Assembly: GCA_902539295.1 (NCBI GenBank)
Contig: CACBIM010000002.1
Location: forward strand, 1 to 64,000
Length of the DNA stretch: 64,000 bases
Source of the DNA: an uncultured SAR116 cluster alpha proteobacterium
Lineage (GTDB): Bacteria > Pseudomonadota > Alphaproteobacteria > Puniceispirillales > GCA-002684695
Direction of reading: 5' to 3'
Made by a program: the position numbers and the translations under genes. Shown here piece by piece: positions 16,926 through 26,004 of the stretch. Under the pieces are notes generated by a model. It was not told the origin of the DNA. It searched no databases and was given only the letters and a program-made list of their open reading frames with translations. Positions within the stretch are counted from its first letter, which is position 1; every line of letters starts with the position of its first letter.

Positions 16926-17917
16926 AGGCTTTAGTTTATACAGGGGAAAAAAATTTAATTTATCAGAATTATAGTGACCCCATTAAAAACAAAGATGAAG
17001 AAATTATTAAAATTAATTCAGTGGGAATTTGTGGTTCTGATATGCATGCATTTTTAGGTCATGATGAAAGAAGGCCCTCACCCTTGATTTTAGGCCATGA
17101 GCCATCAGGTATTATAGTCGGCGGCGAAAATGATGGGAAAAAAGTGACTATTAATCCTTTAGTAACATGTGGTCACTGTAGGTTTTGTGTCTCCTCAAGA
17201 GATAACTTATGTCTAACACGTCAGATAATATCTATGCCTCCTAGAGAAGGTGCATTCGCTGAGTATGTATCTATTCCAAAGCAAAATTTAATCTTGGTTC
17301 CTGATGACGTTAGTTTGGAAAATGCATGCCTTACAGAACCCCTTGCTTGTGGATGGCATGCATCAAAAGTTGCTAAAAAAATTATGAATTTGAACTTAAA
17401 GGAATTAAATTGTCTTGTAATTGGAGGAGGGGCTATTGGTATAGGCGCGGCATTATCTCTTCTATTGCATGGAGCAGAAAATATTTTTCTAGCTGAAACT
17501 AACGAAATTCGGCACAATAAAATTAAAAAAACCTGTAATGTCCAAGTTTTCAACCCAGAGAAAAAAATTCCTTTTGAGGAAGGAAGTATAGATCTAGTTA
17601 TTGATGGTGTAGGCATAGTAAAAACACGTGAAATGAGTTCAAAATATATTTCACCTGGTGGATTGATTGTTCATATTGGATTAGGACAACCTAAAGAGGG
17701 ACTTGATATAAGAAGGATGACACTACAAGAAATTACATTTGTAGGAACATATACCTATACATCTTCTGATTTTAAAGAAACGGCTGATAAAATTTTTAAT
17801 AATGAATTTGGAAATTTAGATTGGGTAGATATTCGCCCTTTAAAAGATGGTCAGGCTTGTTTTGAAGAAATTTTAGAGGGAAAAACTTTATTTCCTAAAA
17901 TTATACTTAAACCATAG
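16922..17917 (+). CDS. Zinc-dependent medium-chain alcohol dehydrogenase
   Basis: A 331-residue medium-chain dehydrogenase. The catalytic zinc ligands appear in GICGSDMHAF and LGHEPSG, and the four-cysteine structural zinc site is in TCGHCRFCVSSRDNLC. The Rossmann segment VIGGGAIGIGAAL lies near residue 165. It resembles threonine/sorbitol dehydrogenases. I use the ATG at 16922, which overlaps the previous stop as ATGA; a longer in-frame version would run through the SDR coding sequence. It may be the second stereospecific 2-dehydrogenase of a DHPS pathway or act on sulfolactate. Confidence 0.82.
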   Translation: MKALVYTGEKNLIYQNYSDPIKNKDEEIIKINSVGICGSDMHAFLGHDERRPSPLILGHEPSGIIVGGENDGKKVTINPLVTCGHCRFCVSSRDNLCLTRQIISMPPREGAFAEYVSIPKQNLILVPDDVSLENACLTEPLACGWHASKVAKKIMNLNLKELNCLVIGGGAIGIGAALSLLLHGAENIFLAETNEIRHNKIKKTCNVQVFNPEKKIPFEEGSIDLVIDGVGIVKTREMSSKYISPGGLIVHIGLGQPKEGLDIRRMTLQEITFVGTYTYTSSDFKETADKIFNNEFGNLDWVDIRPLKDGQACFEEILEGKTLFPKIILKP

Positions 17918-17929
17918 AAAGGATAAAAA

Positions 17930-18220
17930 ATGATAGGCATACCTCACTTATTAGTTCATGAACACAATGACAATGTTGGCGTTGTAGTTGTAGAGGGATT
18001 GAAATCTGGGACAAAAATGCTTTGCTGTATTACAGCAGATAATTCGACTTTTGAATTAGAAGCAATGGCAGATGTTCCGATAGGGCATAAAGTTGCATTA
18101 GATGATCTAAAAAAAGGTGATACCGCTACTAAGTACGGAGAGGATATTGGAAAATTTATATCTGATGTTATCAAAGGTGGTCACGTTCACGTTCACAATT
18201 TAAAAACTAAACGCTGGTAA
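17930..18220 (+). CDS. suyA: Sulfolactate sulfo-lyase small subunit-like (UxaA N-terminal/SAF domain)
   Basis: A 96-residue SAF-domain protein ([59 protein letters not shown]). It corresponds in length and motifs to SuyA, the small subunit of (2R)-sulfolactate sulfo-lyase, which splits sulfolactate into pyruvate and sulfite. The large subunit gene starts 11 bases after its stop. Other UxaA-type hydro-lyases (altronate, galactarate dehydratases) share this split architecture, so the call depends on the partner gene and context. An AAAGGA motif provides the ribosome binding site. Confidence 0.78.
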   Translation: MIGIPHLLVHEHNDNVGVVVVEGLKSGTKMLCCITADNSTFELEAMADVPIGHKVALDDLKKGDTATKYGEDIGKFISDVIKGGHVHVHNLKTKRW

Positions 18221-18231
18221 GGAGAAAATAC

Positions 18232-19413
18232 ATGGCATCAAAATATTCAAATAGAACTTTCATGGGTTACAGAAGAGATAATGGAAGAGCAGGTGTTCGA
18301 AATCATGTGCTAATTTTACCAGTAGATGATATTTCAAATGCAGCTGTAGAGGCTGTGGGTAATAACATAAAAGGAACTCTAGCAGTACCTCATGCATATG
18401 GAAGACTTCAATTTGGAGAAGACCTAGATCTTCATTTTAGAACAATGATTGGAACAGGTTCTAATCCTAATGTGGCTGCATGCATTGTAATTGGAATTGA
18501 GCCAGGATGGACTAAAATAATTGTAGATGGAATTGCTAAAACCGGCAAACCGGTTGAAGGTTTTTCAATTGAACAAAATGGTGATCTTAAAACAATTATG
18601 GATGCCTCAAGAAAAGCAAAAGAATTTGTTCACTATGCATCTGAACTGCAAAAAGAAGAAATTTCAATCTCTGAATTATGGGTTTCTACAAAATGCGGTG
18701 AAAGCGATACTACAACTGGCCTGGGCTCATGCCCTACTGTTGGTAATATGTTTGATAAGCTATTGCCTGAAGGAATTTATGGTTGTTTTGGTGAAACATC
18801 AGAAATAACAGGAGCAGAACATATTTGTAAAAAGAGAGCTATTAGTGAAGAAGTTGGTAATAAATGGTACAAGATGTGGGAGGCCTACCAAAATGAAGTT
18901 ATTGAGCAATTTAAAACAGATGACCTTTCAGATAGCCAGCCCACAAAAGGAAATATTGAAGGCGGACTATCTACAATTGAAGAAAAAGCTCTTGGAAATT
19001 TAGAAAAGATAGGGAGAACTTCAAAATATATAGATATTTTAGAACCTGCTGAAATACCAGATTCTGGAAACGGATTATATTTTATGGACAGTTCATCAGC
19101 TGCTGCAGAATGTGTAACATTGATGGCTGCTGGTGGATATGTGGTTCATACTTTTCCTACTGGTCAGGGAAATGTTGTAGGAAACCCAATTGTCCCAGTA
19201 GTAAAAATAACAGCAAATCCAAGAACGATTAGAACCATGTCTGAACATATTGACGTAGATGTTTCAGGGATATTAAAACGTGAAATGACTATTGATGAAG
19301 CTGGAGACAATCTAATTGATATGATAGTTCGTACTGCAAATGGAAGAAATACTGCAGCTGAAGCATTAGGCCATAGAGAATTTTCAATGACTAAATTATA
19401 CAGAAGCGCATAA
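18232..19413 (+). CDS. suyB: Sulfolactate sulfo-lyase large subunit-like (UxaA family)
   Basis: A 393-residue UxaA-family catalytic subunit. [65 protein letters not shown] and [17 protein letters not shown] closely match what I remember of Paracoccus SuyB. The conserved cysteines and histidines likely bind the metal. With SuyA it would cleave (2R)-3-sulfolactate to pyruvate and sulfite in the cytoplasm. It has a strong AAGGAG ribosome binding site. Together with the HpsN-like gene this is the best evidence that the region degrades DHPS. A sugar-acid dehydratase is the main alternative. Confidence 0.8.
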   Translation: MASKYSNRTFMGYRRDNGRAGVRNHVLILPVDDISNAAVEAVGNNIKGTLAVPHAYGRLQFGEDLDLHFRTMIGTGSNPNVAACIVIGIEPGWTKIIVDGIAKTGKPVEGFSIEQNGDLKTIMDASRKAKEFVHYASELQKEEISISELWVSTKCGESDTTTGLGSCPTVGNMFDKLLPEGIYGCFGETSEITGAEHICKKRAISEEVGNKWYKMWEAYQNEVIEQFKTDDLSDSQPTKGNIEGGLSTIEEKALGNLEKIGRTSKYIDILEPAEIPDSGNGLYFMDSSSAAAECVTLMAAGGYVVHTFPTGQGNVVGNPIVPVVKITANPRTIRTMSEHIDVDVSGILKREMTIDEAGDNLIDMIVRTANGRNTAAEALGHREFSMTKLYRSA

Positions 19414-19429
19414 TTGATGGGAGGGTTTT

Positions 19430-19807
19430 ATGGATAATTTTTTTGATAAAGGTTTAGAAAAAAGAAAGGCTACTTTAGGGAAAGAGTACGTTGAAAATAA
19501 CTTGGCAAATGCTGATGACTTTACTCTTCCATTTCAGGAAGCAATGACATCTTGGTGCTGGGGTTTCGGTTGGGGTGATGAGACTATTGACCCAAAGACT
19601 AGGTCAATGATGAACTTATCTATGATTGGAGCTCTTGGAAAAATGCATGAATGGGAAATTCATTGTAGAGGAGCCATCACTAATGGTGTCACAAAAGATG
19701 AAATAAGAGCTATAATTCATGTTGTAGGAATATATTGTGGCGTTCCACAAGCTTTAGAATGCTTTAGAGTTGCAAGAAAAGTCTTAGAAGAAAAGAAAAT
19801 GCTTTAA
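19430..19807 (+). CDS. Carboxymuconolactone decarboxylase-family protein
   Basis: A 125-residue AhpD/CMD-fold protein, the length of single-domain gamma-carboxymuconolactone decarboxylases. The typical helical segment is SMMNLSMIGALGKMHEWEIH, followed by GVTKDEIRAIIHVVGIYCGVPQALECFRVA. The family's CxxC peroxidase pair is absent, since HVVGIYCGVP has one cysteine. So it is closer to the lyase/tautomerase group than to AhpD. It lies 16 bases after suyB with a GGGAGGG ribosome binding site. Its role in a sulfonate operon is unknown. Confidence 0.75.
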   Translation: MDNFFDKGLEKRKATLGKEYVENNLANADDFTLPFQEAMTSWCWGFGWGDETIDPKTRSMMNLSMIGALGKMHEWEIHCRGAITNGVTKDEIRAIIHVVGIYCGVPQALECFRVARKVLEEKKML

Positions 19808-19833
19808 TATATAAATCAACGAGGATTTATAAA

Positions 19834-21186
19834 ATGATTGAAAAAGTATCTTCATTTTTAAATGAATTTAAATTTGAGGATATTCCTAAAGTTGCTATTG
19901 ATAATTCTTTAAGAAGTTTTGTGGACTTAATTGGTGTTGCTGCCTCAGCGACACAAACAGATTTATCAAAGATAATTAGGAAGCATTGTAAAAATTTTTA
20001 TGCACCTAACCCCAATCAAGGAATATCATCATCAATATGGTTTGATGGTAGCAATGTTAATGTGTTGGGCGCAACACTTGCAAATTCAATGACTATAGAT
20101 TCACTAGATGCTCATGATGGACAAAAACTTACAAAAGGGCATGTTGGTTGTGGTTTAATTCCCTCGATAATTGCTTGCATGGAGGCTGAAAAAAATTATT
20201 GCTCTAAGGACTTACTAAGAAACTTAGTCATAGGCTATGAAATAGGAACACGCGCTGGGATTTCACTTCATGAAAGTTCCAAAGATTACCATACATCTGG
20301 TGCTTGGATATCCATTGCATGTGCAGGAATAGTTAGCAGAATTTTAGAACTCAATAAAAATCAAATTCGAGAGGCATTCGGAATAGCTGAGTTTTATGGT
20401 CCTAGAAGTCAAATGATGCGGTGCATAGATTACCCAACAATGGTCAAAGATGGATCTGGATGGGGGGCTATGTCCGGTGTAAATGCTGCTTATCTTGCAA
20501 AAGAGGGATTTTCAGGATCACCAGCAATTACAGTTGAAGATGAAAGCCTATCTTACATTTGGTCAGACCTTGGAAGCAAATGGTATACTAATGAACAGTA
20601 TTTAAAACTATATCCTGTTTGCAGGTGGGCTCAACCAGCATTGGAGGCCTGTTTATTCCTTAAAAGAAAACATAATATAGATGTTAATAATATTGAAAGT
20701 ATTACTATTAATACTTTTCACGAAGCAAAAAGACTAGATAATAAATACCCAGAAAATACTGAGCAAGCTCAATACTCATTACCTTACCCAGTTGCAATTG
20801 CGCTAATTTTTGAAAGGCTAAGTGCTCAAGAAGTCTCTGAAAAATTTTTTAAGAATAAGGAAGTTATCAATCTTACTGAAAAAATCTTAGTATGTGAAAG
20901 TGATAAGTACAATAAAGCATTTCCTAAAAATAGATACGCAGATGCAGTTATTAAATTAAAAAATGGAAATGAATTTAAATCAAAGCCAACCGAAGCAAAA
21001 GGCGATCCTGAAAATCCATTACTAATGAGAGATATAAAAAATAAATTTGAAGATTTAACATTTAATCTTTTAGGTAAAGATAGATCTGAAAGACTTTTTA
21101 AAAAAATAATTGAACTTGATTATTCTAGTGATTTTAAAGAAGTCTTAGAATTAATTATTGGCTCAGTAGATAAGAAGAGTTTTTAA
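19834..21186 (+). CDS. MmgE/PrpD-family protein
   Basis: A 450-residue member of the MmgE/PrpD fold, which includes 2-methylcitrate dehydratase and cis-aconitate decarboxylase. Family segments are DSLDAHDGQKLTKGHVGCGL near residue 85, GYEIGTRAGISLH, YHTSGAWIS and the C-terminal YPENTEQAQYSLPYPVAIAL with the conserved proline-tyrosine run. It probably dehydrates or decarboxylates a hydroxy-polycarboxylate; the methylcitrate-cycle partners prpB and prpC are not here. It ends the plus-strand run and overlaps the convergent threonine aldolase gene by four bases. Confidence 0.8.
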   Translation: MIEKVSSFLNEFKFEDIPKVAIDNSLRSFVDLIGVAASATQTDLSKIIRKHCKNFYAPNPNQGISSSIWFDGSNVNVLGATLANSMTIDSLDAHDGQKLTKGHVGCGLIPSIIACMEAEKNYCSKDLLRNLVIGYEIGTRAGISLHESSKDYHTSGAWISIACAGIVSRILELNKNQIREAFGIAEFYGPRSQMMRCIDYPTMVKDGSGWGAMSGVNAAYLAKEGFSGSPAITVEDESLSYIWSDLGSKWYTNEQYLKLYPVCRWAQPALEACLFLKRKHNIDVNNIESITINTFHEAKRLDNKYPENTEQAQYSLPYPVAIALIFERLSAQEVSEKFFKNKEVINLTEKILVCESDKYNKAFPKNRYADAVIKLKNGNEFKSKPTEAKGDPENPLLMRDIKNKFEDLTFNLLGKDRSERLFKKIIELDYSSDFKEVLELIIGSVDKKSF

Positions 21187-22244
21187 CAGTTATAGAACTC
21201 ATCAAATGAGTTCAATATGTATGTTAAATCATTATCAGTAATGTCAAGATGCATTACCATTCTTGTAGATGGTAAAGGTTGATTTAAAATTATACCTTTG
21301 TTGTTCATAAATGAACATAAGCGCTGCCCGTCTTTTTGTTGAGGTGTAAAAAAAACCATATTAGTGTTTTGTACTATGTTTTCTGAACTAGTATTGATAT
21401 ATTTCTTTAATTCTTTAGCTAAATAAATTGCTTTATCCTGGTCCTCTTTTAATCTCTTAACATTATTATTCAGGGCATAAATTCCAGCAGCTGCAAATAT
21501 CCCAGCTTGCCTCATTCCACCTCCTAGCATCTTTCGCCACCTTCTTGCTTTTGACTCTAATTCTTTTGGTAATAGTAATACTGAACCTGCTGGTGTACCT
21601 AAACCTTTTGAAAGGCAAATTGAAACTGTGTCTGCAGATTTAGCCAAATCAATCTCTGAACATCCTAAATATGAAATTGCATTAAAAAATCTTGCACCAT
21701 CCAAGTGCGTTGATAATTTAAATTTATCAGCCTCAGATTTAGCTTTATACATTTTATCAAGATCAATAGCTTTACCCCATACTGTGTTTTCCAAACACAA
21801 AAGCTTTGAAATTGGGCAATGTGGATCATCAGGTTTTACAGCATTTGAAATATTTTCAGGTAACATTTCATTATCTTCACCAGTTTTTATTGGTGCCATT
21901 GCAACGCCCCCTAGTACAGATGCTCCAGCAGCCTCATCAATAAAGATATGATACTTGTCTCCTATAATGACTTCTTCACCTCGAGCACAATGTGTTAAAA
22001 CAGCACATAGGTTGCTTTGAGTTCCACTAGTCATGAGGATACCACTCTCTTTACCAAGCATTTCTGATAACATTTTTTCTAATTTATTAATTGAAGGATC
22101 TTCACCATAAACATCATCACCTACTTCCGCATCTGCCATAATTTTACGCATCTCAATACTAGGTTTTGTAACCGTATCAGATCTAAGATCAATAATATGA
22201 TTAGTTTTTGGTTGAGAATTTTTTTTAGATAGATCATATGACAT
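21183..22244 (-). CDS. Low-specificity L-threonine aldolase family
   Basis: A 353-residue PLP enzyme of the fold-type I threonine aldolase group. IDLRSDTVTKPS at the N terminus, DDVYGEDPSINKLE, the TSGTQSNL phosphate-binding turn, HLDGARFFN, and the PLP lysine in CLSKGLGTPAGS are all canonical. It cleaves L-threonine, allo-threonine or a related beta-hydroxy amino acid to glycine and an aldehyde. It begins eight bases downstream of the aspartate-dehydrogenase gene on the same strand and is probably co-transcribed with it and the cysteine synthase. Confidence 0.87.
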   Translation of the reverse strand: MSYDLSKKNSQPKTNHIIDLRSDTVTKPSIEMRKIMADAEVGDDVYGEDPSINKLEKMLSEMLGKESGILMTSGTQSNLCAVLTHCARGEEVIIGDKYHIFIDEAAGASVLGGVAMAPIKTGEDNEMLPENISNAVKPDDPHCPISKLLCLENTVWGKAIDLDKMYKAKSEADKFKLSTHLDGARFFNAISYLGCSEIDLAKSADTVSICLSKGLGTPAGSVLLLPKELESKARRWRKMLGGGMRQAGIFAAAGIYALNNNVKRLKEDQDKAIYLAKELKKYINTSSENIVQNTNMVFFTPQQKDGQRLCSFMNNKGIILNQPLPSTRMVMHLDITDNDLTYILNSFDEFYNC

Positions 22245-22252
22245 AAGTTTTT

Positions 22253-23056
22253 TTACATATTTATTTCAAAATTATCTATAAATTTTTTTGTTTCATCAAT
22301 AATTGACATGGCAGCTAAAGATGATGATTTTGGATTATCAGGCAATGGTTTTCCTAATATTTTGAATTGAGATTCGCCAAATTTTCCTGATATAACAAGT
22401 TCATGTATATTCTCACTAATTGTATCATCAGCTATTAATTTAACTTTAGTTTTTTCAAAACCAATACCCATTAAAGCAATTGTAGCTGCTACATTTGCAT
22501 TTTTTGGATACAATTTTGAAGCTTCTCTTGCGTTGCCTGTAAAATGAACTTCTGATTTTTTTTGTAGATAATCTAGATTTATTATTTTTTCTGCTCTTGA
22601 ACCTTTCCAAGCTTTTGGGGGCTTCCTTCCAATATACTCTACCTTACTTATCCCGCTCTCTTTAGCAGCCTCTAAAATATCAAGTGAACCAACAGCTCCT
22701 TTAGCAATTATAAATTTAGATTTTCCTATTTTTTGGGAACGCTGAATATCTTTTAGTATTGGCTCATCTGAAAGAGCTCCACTTGACAGAGTAATAAAAT
22801 TTATGCCTTTAATAAGAGCTTTTGCGGCAAACATTTTCAAAGCATCATGACCTGCACAATCTAAAATTAAATCAGGAAGATTATCGAGCTCATCAATATC
22901 ATTTTTTATTTCTATTCCAGAACCAAAAGCTTTCTTTGCAATTTCTTCTCTTCCTGGTTTACATATTAAGCTTTGGATCTTTATGTTTTTTTCAGAGAGT
23001 TTTTTAAAAACAAATTTTCCTATAGAACCGAAGCCAATAATTGAAATTTTAATCAT
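22253..23056 (-). CDS. L-aspartate dehydrogenase (NadX-like)
   Basis: A 267-residue NAD(P)-dependent enzyme with Rossmann loop IIGFGSIGKFVF, the GAVGSLDILEAAK segment, and the aspartate-dehydrogenase hallmark YPKNANVAATIALMGIGF followed by LIADD and PLPDNPKSSSLAAMSI. It interconverts aspartate and iminoaspartate/oxaloacetate plus ammonia and may feed NAD synthesis or amino-acid catabolism. It lies in a tight three-gene minus-strand group, nine bases after cysteine synthase and eight before threonine aldolase. Confidence 0.82.
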   Translation of the reverse strand: MIKISIIGFGSIGKFVFKKLSEKNIKIQSLICKPGREEIAKKAFGSGIEIKNDIDELDNLPDLILDCAGHDALKMFAAKALIKGINFITLSSGALSDEPILKDIQRSQKIGKSKFIIAKGAVGSLDILEAAKESGISKVEYIGRKPPKAWKGSRAEKIINLDYLQKKSEVHFTGNAREASKLYPKNANVAATIALMGIGFEKTKVKLIADDTISENIHELVISGKFGESQFKILGKPLPDNPKSSSLAAMSIIDETKKFIDNFEINM

Positions 23057-23065
23057 TAAAAGAAA

Positions 23066-24067
23066 TTATAACCAATTAGGTATAGGTAGATTTTTTTCTT
23101 TTAAAAAATTAGGGTTCCACAACTTTGAAAAATATCGAGCTCCTGAGTCACATAGAATAGTCACGATAGTTTTTCCAGGCCCTAATTCCTTTGCTAATCT
23201 TATAGCTCCTGCAACATTAATTGCACTTGAACCACCCAAAAGAAGTCCCTCTTGAGAATGTAAATCAAAAACTATTGGAAGCGCCTCTTCATCAGAGACC
23301 TGAAATGCATTATCAATTTTTGCAAGTTCTAAATTTGCAGTAATTCTTCCTTGACCAATACCCTCACTAATTGAGTTACCAACTGCTTTTAACTCGCCAT
23401 GTTTATAATAATTGTATAACGCTGAGCCTAAAGGGTCACTTAAACCGATTATAACATTTGAATTTTGTTCTTTTAGATAACGACTAATTCCAGCTATTGT
23501 CCCTCCAGATCCAACCGAACAAATAAATCCGTCAATTTTACCTTTTGTTTGTTTCCATATTTCAGGTCCAGTTGAAACGTAATGGCCTTCTTGGTTAGAA
23601 ATATTATCAAATTGATTTGCCCATATTACCCCTTGGCTGTTTTCTTTTGATAAATCATTGGATAACTTTTCAGAGTATCTAACGTAATTATTAGGATCTT
23701 TATAGGGCACTGCAGGAACAAGTCTTAAATCTGCTCCACATATTCTTAACATATCTTTTTTTTCTTGGCTCTGTGTTTCTGGAAGAACAATTACTGTTTT
23801 ATAGCCTCTAGCATTAGCACACATAGCTAAGCTTATTCCTGTATTACCAGCAGTGCCCTCCACAATAGTACCACCATCTTTTAATTCTCCAGATCGTTCA
23901 GCATGTTCTATAATGGCTTTTGCAGCTCTATCTTTAACTGAACCTCCTGGGTTCATAAATTCAGCCTTACCAAAGATTTCACAACCAGTTATTTCACTTG
24001 CTTTTTTTAAGCGTATAAGTGGTGTATTACCTATAGACTCCATAAAGCCTGAGTAAATATTTTCCAT
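23066..24067 (-). CDS. cysK: Cysteine synthase A-like
   Basis: A 333-residue fold-type II PLP enzyme. SIGNTPLIRLKKASE, the PLP lysine in NPGGSVKDRAAK, EGTAGNTGISLAM (substrate loop), GSGGTIAGISRYL (phosphate loop) and GGSSAINVAGAI are as in O-acetylserine sulfhydrylase. The longer alphaproteobacterial form ends with YFSKLWNPNFLKEKNLPIPNWL-like sequence, present here. It makes cysteine from O-acetylserine and sulfide. It is first of a three-gene minus-strand group; the 97 bases upstream hold no clear promoter motif. Confidence 0.85.
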   Translation of the reverse strand: MENIYSGFMESIGNTPLIRLKKASEITGCEIFGKAEFMNPGGSVKDRAAKAIIEHAERSGELKDGGTIVEGTAGNTGISLAMCANARGYKTVIVLPETQSQEKKDMLRICGADLRLVPAVPYKDPNNYVRYSEKLSNDLSKENSQGVIWANQFDNISNQEGHYVSTGPEIWKQTKGKIDGFICSVGSGGTIAGISRYLKEQNSNVIIGLSDPLGSALYNYYKHGELKAVGNSISEGIGQGRITANLELAKIDNAFQVSDEEALPIVFDLHSQEGLLLGGSSAINVAGAIRLAKELGPGKTIVTILCDSGARYFSKLWNPNFLKEKNLPIPNWL

Positions 24068-24164
24068 GTCTATATTAACCTTTTAAAAAAAGTATACTTT
24101 AATTTAACAAATACAATAAACTAGCTAAATCTGGTAGATTAATTATTAAATAGATATAAATATT

Positions 24165-24860
24165 TTATTTAATTTTTTGGGCCTGTTTCCAAGCATCTTT
24201 TAATTTTTTTATATCAAAGTCATTTTTCCTTGCAGCTTTTAGGATAGGCTCCTCTTTCGTAATAACTAATTTCAGGGCTTCTGGCATTGCCTCAATGTAT
24301 TTTTTTTCTATAACCATTGCTCCATGAAGGTCAGCGTGGATTAAATCACCTGGTCTTACCTCTAATCCTAAAATATTTACAGATGTATTTAATTGAGTAA
24401 CATGGACAAAGGCGTGACTTGGACCTATTCCACTAGCTAAAACTTGGTAATCTTTATCAAGCATTCCTACATCTCTTAACAAACCATTAGTTAATGTACC
24501 TTTAATTTTTAGGCCTTTATGAATAGCTACATTTAATTCACCCCAAAATGCTCCTATGCAATTTGGGTAGTCTGTATCTTCTATAACAATAATTGTTGGA
24601 TCTTTTGCTGATGCTACATATTCATAATAAGACAGTCTATTTTCTTGAACTTTTTCAGGAGTTATTACTGGTGGTGACGCTGCTCTAATTTTGGCAGTTG
24701 CAGCAAATCCAACAATACATGGAAGTAGCGGGTCAGCAGGCACAACAGGTTTTTTTGTAAATCCAACAGCACTTCTGGTTCCCATTACCGCTTCAACAGC
24801 ATTACACATTGTTGGAGTATCATACTTTGCTAGCTCAATTAAAATATTATCTAAGTTCAT
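24165..24860 (-). CDS. RraA-like aldolase/regulator family protein
   Basis: A 231-residue RraA-fold protein. The family core is GTLTNGLLRDVGML (compare GGVIDGAVRDV), followed by VRPGDLIHADLHGAMVI with the conserved metal-binding aspartates. Members are 4-hydroxy-4-methyl-2-oxoglutarate aldolases or oxaloacetate decarboxylases, or RNase E inhibitors. In this catabolic island an aldolase role is more likely. Its start codon lies one base past the stop of the upstream NTF2-like gene, so the two form a divergent two-gene unit opposite the ABC importer. Confidence 0.78.
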   Translation of the reverse strand: MNLDNILIELAKYDTPTMCNAVEAVMGTRSAVGFTKKPVVPADPLLPCIVGFAATAKIRAASPPVITPEKVQENRLSYYEYVASAKDPTIIVIEDTDYPNCIGAFWGELNVAIHKGLKIKGTLTNGLLRDVGMLDKDYQVLASGIGPSHAFVHVTQLNTSVNILGLEVRPGDLIHADLHGAMVIEKKYIEAMPEALKLVITKEEPILKAARKNDFDIKKLKDAWKQAQKIK

Positions 24861-24861
24861 A

Positions 24862-25869
24862 TCAGCCCTCTTGAATTCGCATTTCTTTTAGCCTGCCAAA
24901 AACATCAAAACCCATTTGATACAAAATATGTATAATATCAATGGGAACCCAATTCTCAGCAATTCTATTATTTTCAAGCCTGTAGAAATCCATAACCCTC
25001 ATTTTTATCCGTTTATTAGTTGCGGGGATGCCTAACCACTCTCCGCCGTGGGTAGCTTCAACAGAGGGCCAGCCTCCTGTAACAACATAATTACCATCTT
25101 CAATTCTTATATAATGTGAAGCACCCTTTCGATCAGGAAAGCCCCTAAGAAAAGGAACTTGGTGAAAGTTTCGAAAATTTTTCATACCTTTGGATGTTCC
25201 TATACCCGCAGGACCATACCATAAAAAATTTTTAGACCAGTATTGTGAGTGTTTCATGCTTTCAATATTTTGCCCGTCATATTCGCCCAGTGCTTTATGC
25301 ATTTTCATTACAGTGTCATAATTTTCACCATTTGAGGTAGATATGTTTTCACTAATTCTTACACCGTCACATGTTGCTGGAATTGGCCAAAAAAAGTCTG
25401 TTCCTAGAGAAGGTGAAATTGGCCATAAGCCAACTTGGTTCATTAAATTCAAAAAATCTAATAACATATATGATTTTATAATTCTATCATCTAAAAATTG
25501 ATGAACCTCACATGATCTTAAATAAACTACTTTTTTTGAAGCTGGTATACCAAGGAACTCTTTATCAAAAGTTCCCTGATAATGAGAAATTGATGCAACT
25601 AATTGTGTGCCCTCAATATCAATCAACGACCTTTCATCTGAAAAGTTGTCACCCATTACAAAAATAGAATCTCGTCTCTCAATATCTGGTAAAGTATGAA
25701 AAAGTTTTTCCCAAAAATTTTTAATTTCTTCATGCCCATTTAGCTTATTAAATGGATGAGAAATAAGAATTTCAGCATTTTCATTATAAATTTCTGATAT
25801 ATTTTTTTTTAAACAAATGGAATTAATTTGATTATAAAAAACGTTTCGTATGTCTTTGCCTTTTAACAT
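24862..25869 (-). CDS. Double-domain NTF2/SnoaL-like protein
   Basis: A 335-residue protein of two tandem NTF2-like (SnoaL polyketide-cyclase-type) domains, about residues 20-155 and 185-325. The junction reads WPISPSLGTDFFWPIPATCDG. The second domain has YGPAGIGTSKGM and ends with MDFYRLENNRIAENWVPID and a QMGFDVFGRL tail. A full-length paralog with the same architecture is at 31263-32321. The fold binds small hydrophobic or polar molecules and some members are cyclases, isomerases or dehydratases; the reaction here is unknown. The gene reads divergently from the ABC importer across a palindromic operator. Confidence 0.7.
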   Translation of the reverse strand: MLKGKDIRNVFYNQINSICLKKNISEIYNENAEILISHPFNKLNGHEEIKNFWEKLFHTLPDIERRDSIFVMGDNFSDERSLIDIEGTQLVASISHYQGTFDKEFLGIPASKKVVYLRSCEVHQFLDDRIIKSYMLLDFLNLMNQVGLWPISPSLGTDFFWPIPATCDGVRISENISTSNGENYDTVMKMHKALGEYDGQNIESMKHSQYWSKNFLWYGPAGIGTSKGMKNFRNFHQVPFLRGFPDRKGASHYIRIEDGNYVVTGGWPSVEATHGGEWLGIPATNKRIKMRVMDFYRLENNRIAENWVPIDIIHILYQMGFDVFGRLKEMRIQEG

Positions 25870-25907
25870 TTCTTAATTATTTCATAAAATATATCTTTAG
25901 GATATTT

Positions 25908-25931
25908 TTTTTTGCATTCGTATGCAAAAAA
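25908..25931. promoter_or_regulatory. LacI-type palindromic operator
   Basis: TTTTTTGCAT (25908-25917) and ATGCAAAAAA (25922-25931) form a perfect ten-base inverted repeat around a TCGT centre, with the central CG typical of LacI/PurR-family operators. It lies in the 135-base divergent region between the NTF2-like gene and the ABC binding-protein gene, about 74 bases before the latter. The LacI-family gene at 33082 is the obvious candidate regulator. Confidence 0.65.
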
Positions 25932-26004
25932 TACTTGTTAATTTAATATTACATCATTAATGATTGAAATTAGTGATTAAAAACATTTTTTGTAGGAGAA
26001 ACCA

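Noticed and set aside
21183-24067. beta-Hydroxyaspartate cycle (aldolase, dehydratase and iminosuccinate reductase)
   Set aside because: The aldolase is of the L-threonine aldolase fold rather than the D-threonine aldolase type of BhcC. The PLP enzyme matches cysteine synthase rather than a dehydratase, and the reductase matches NadX-type aspartate dehydrogenase.
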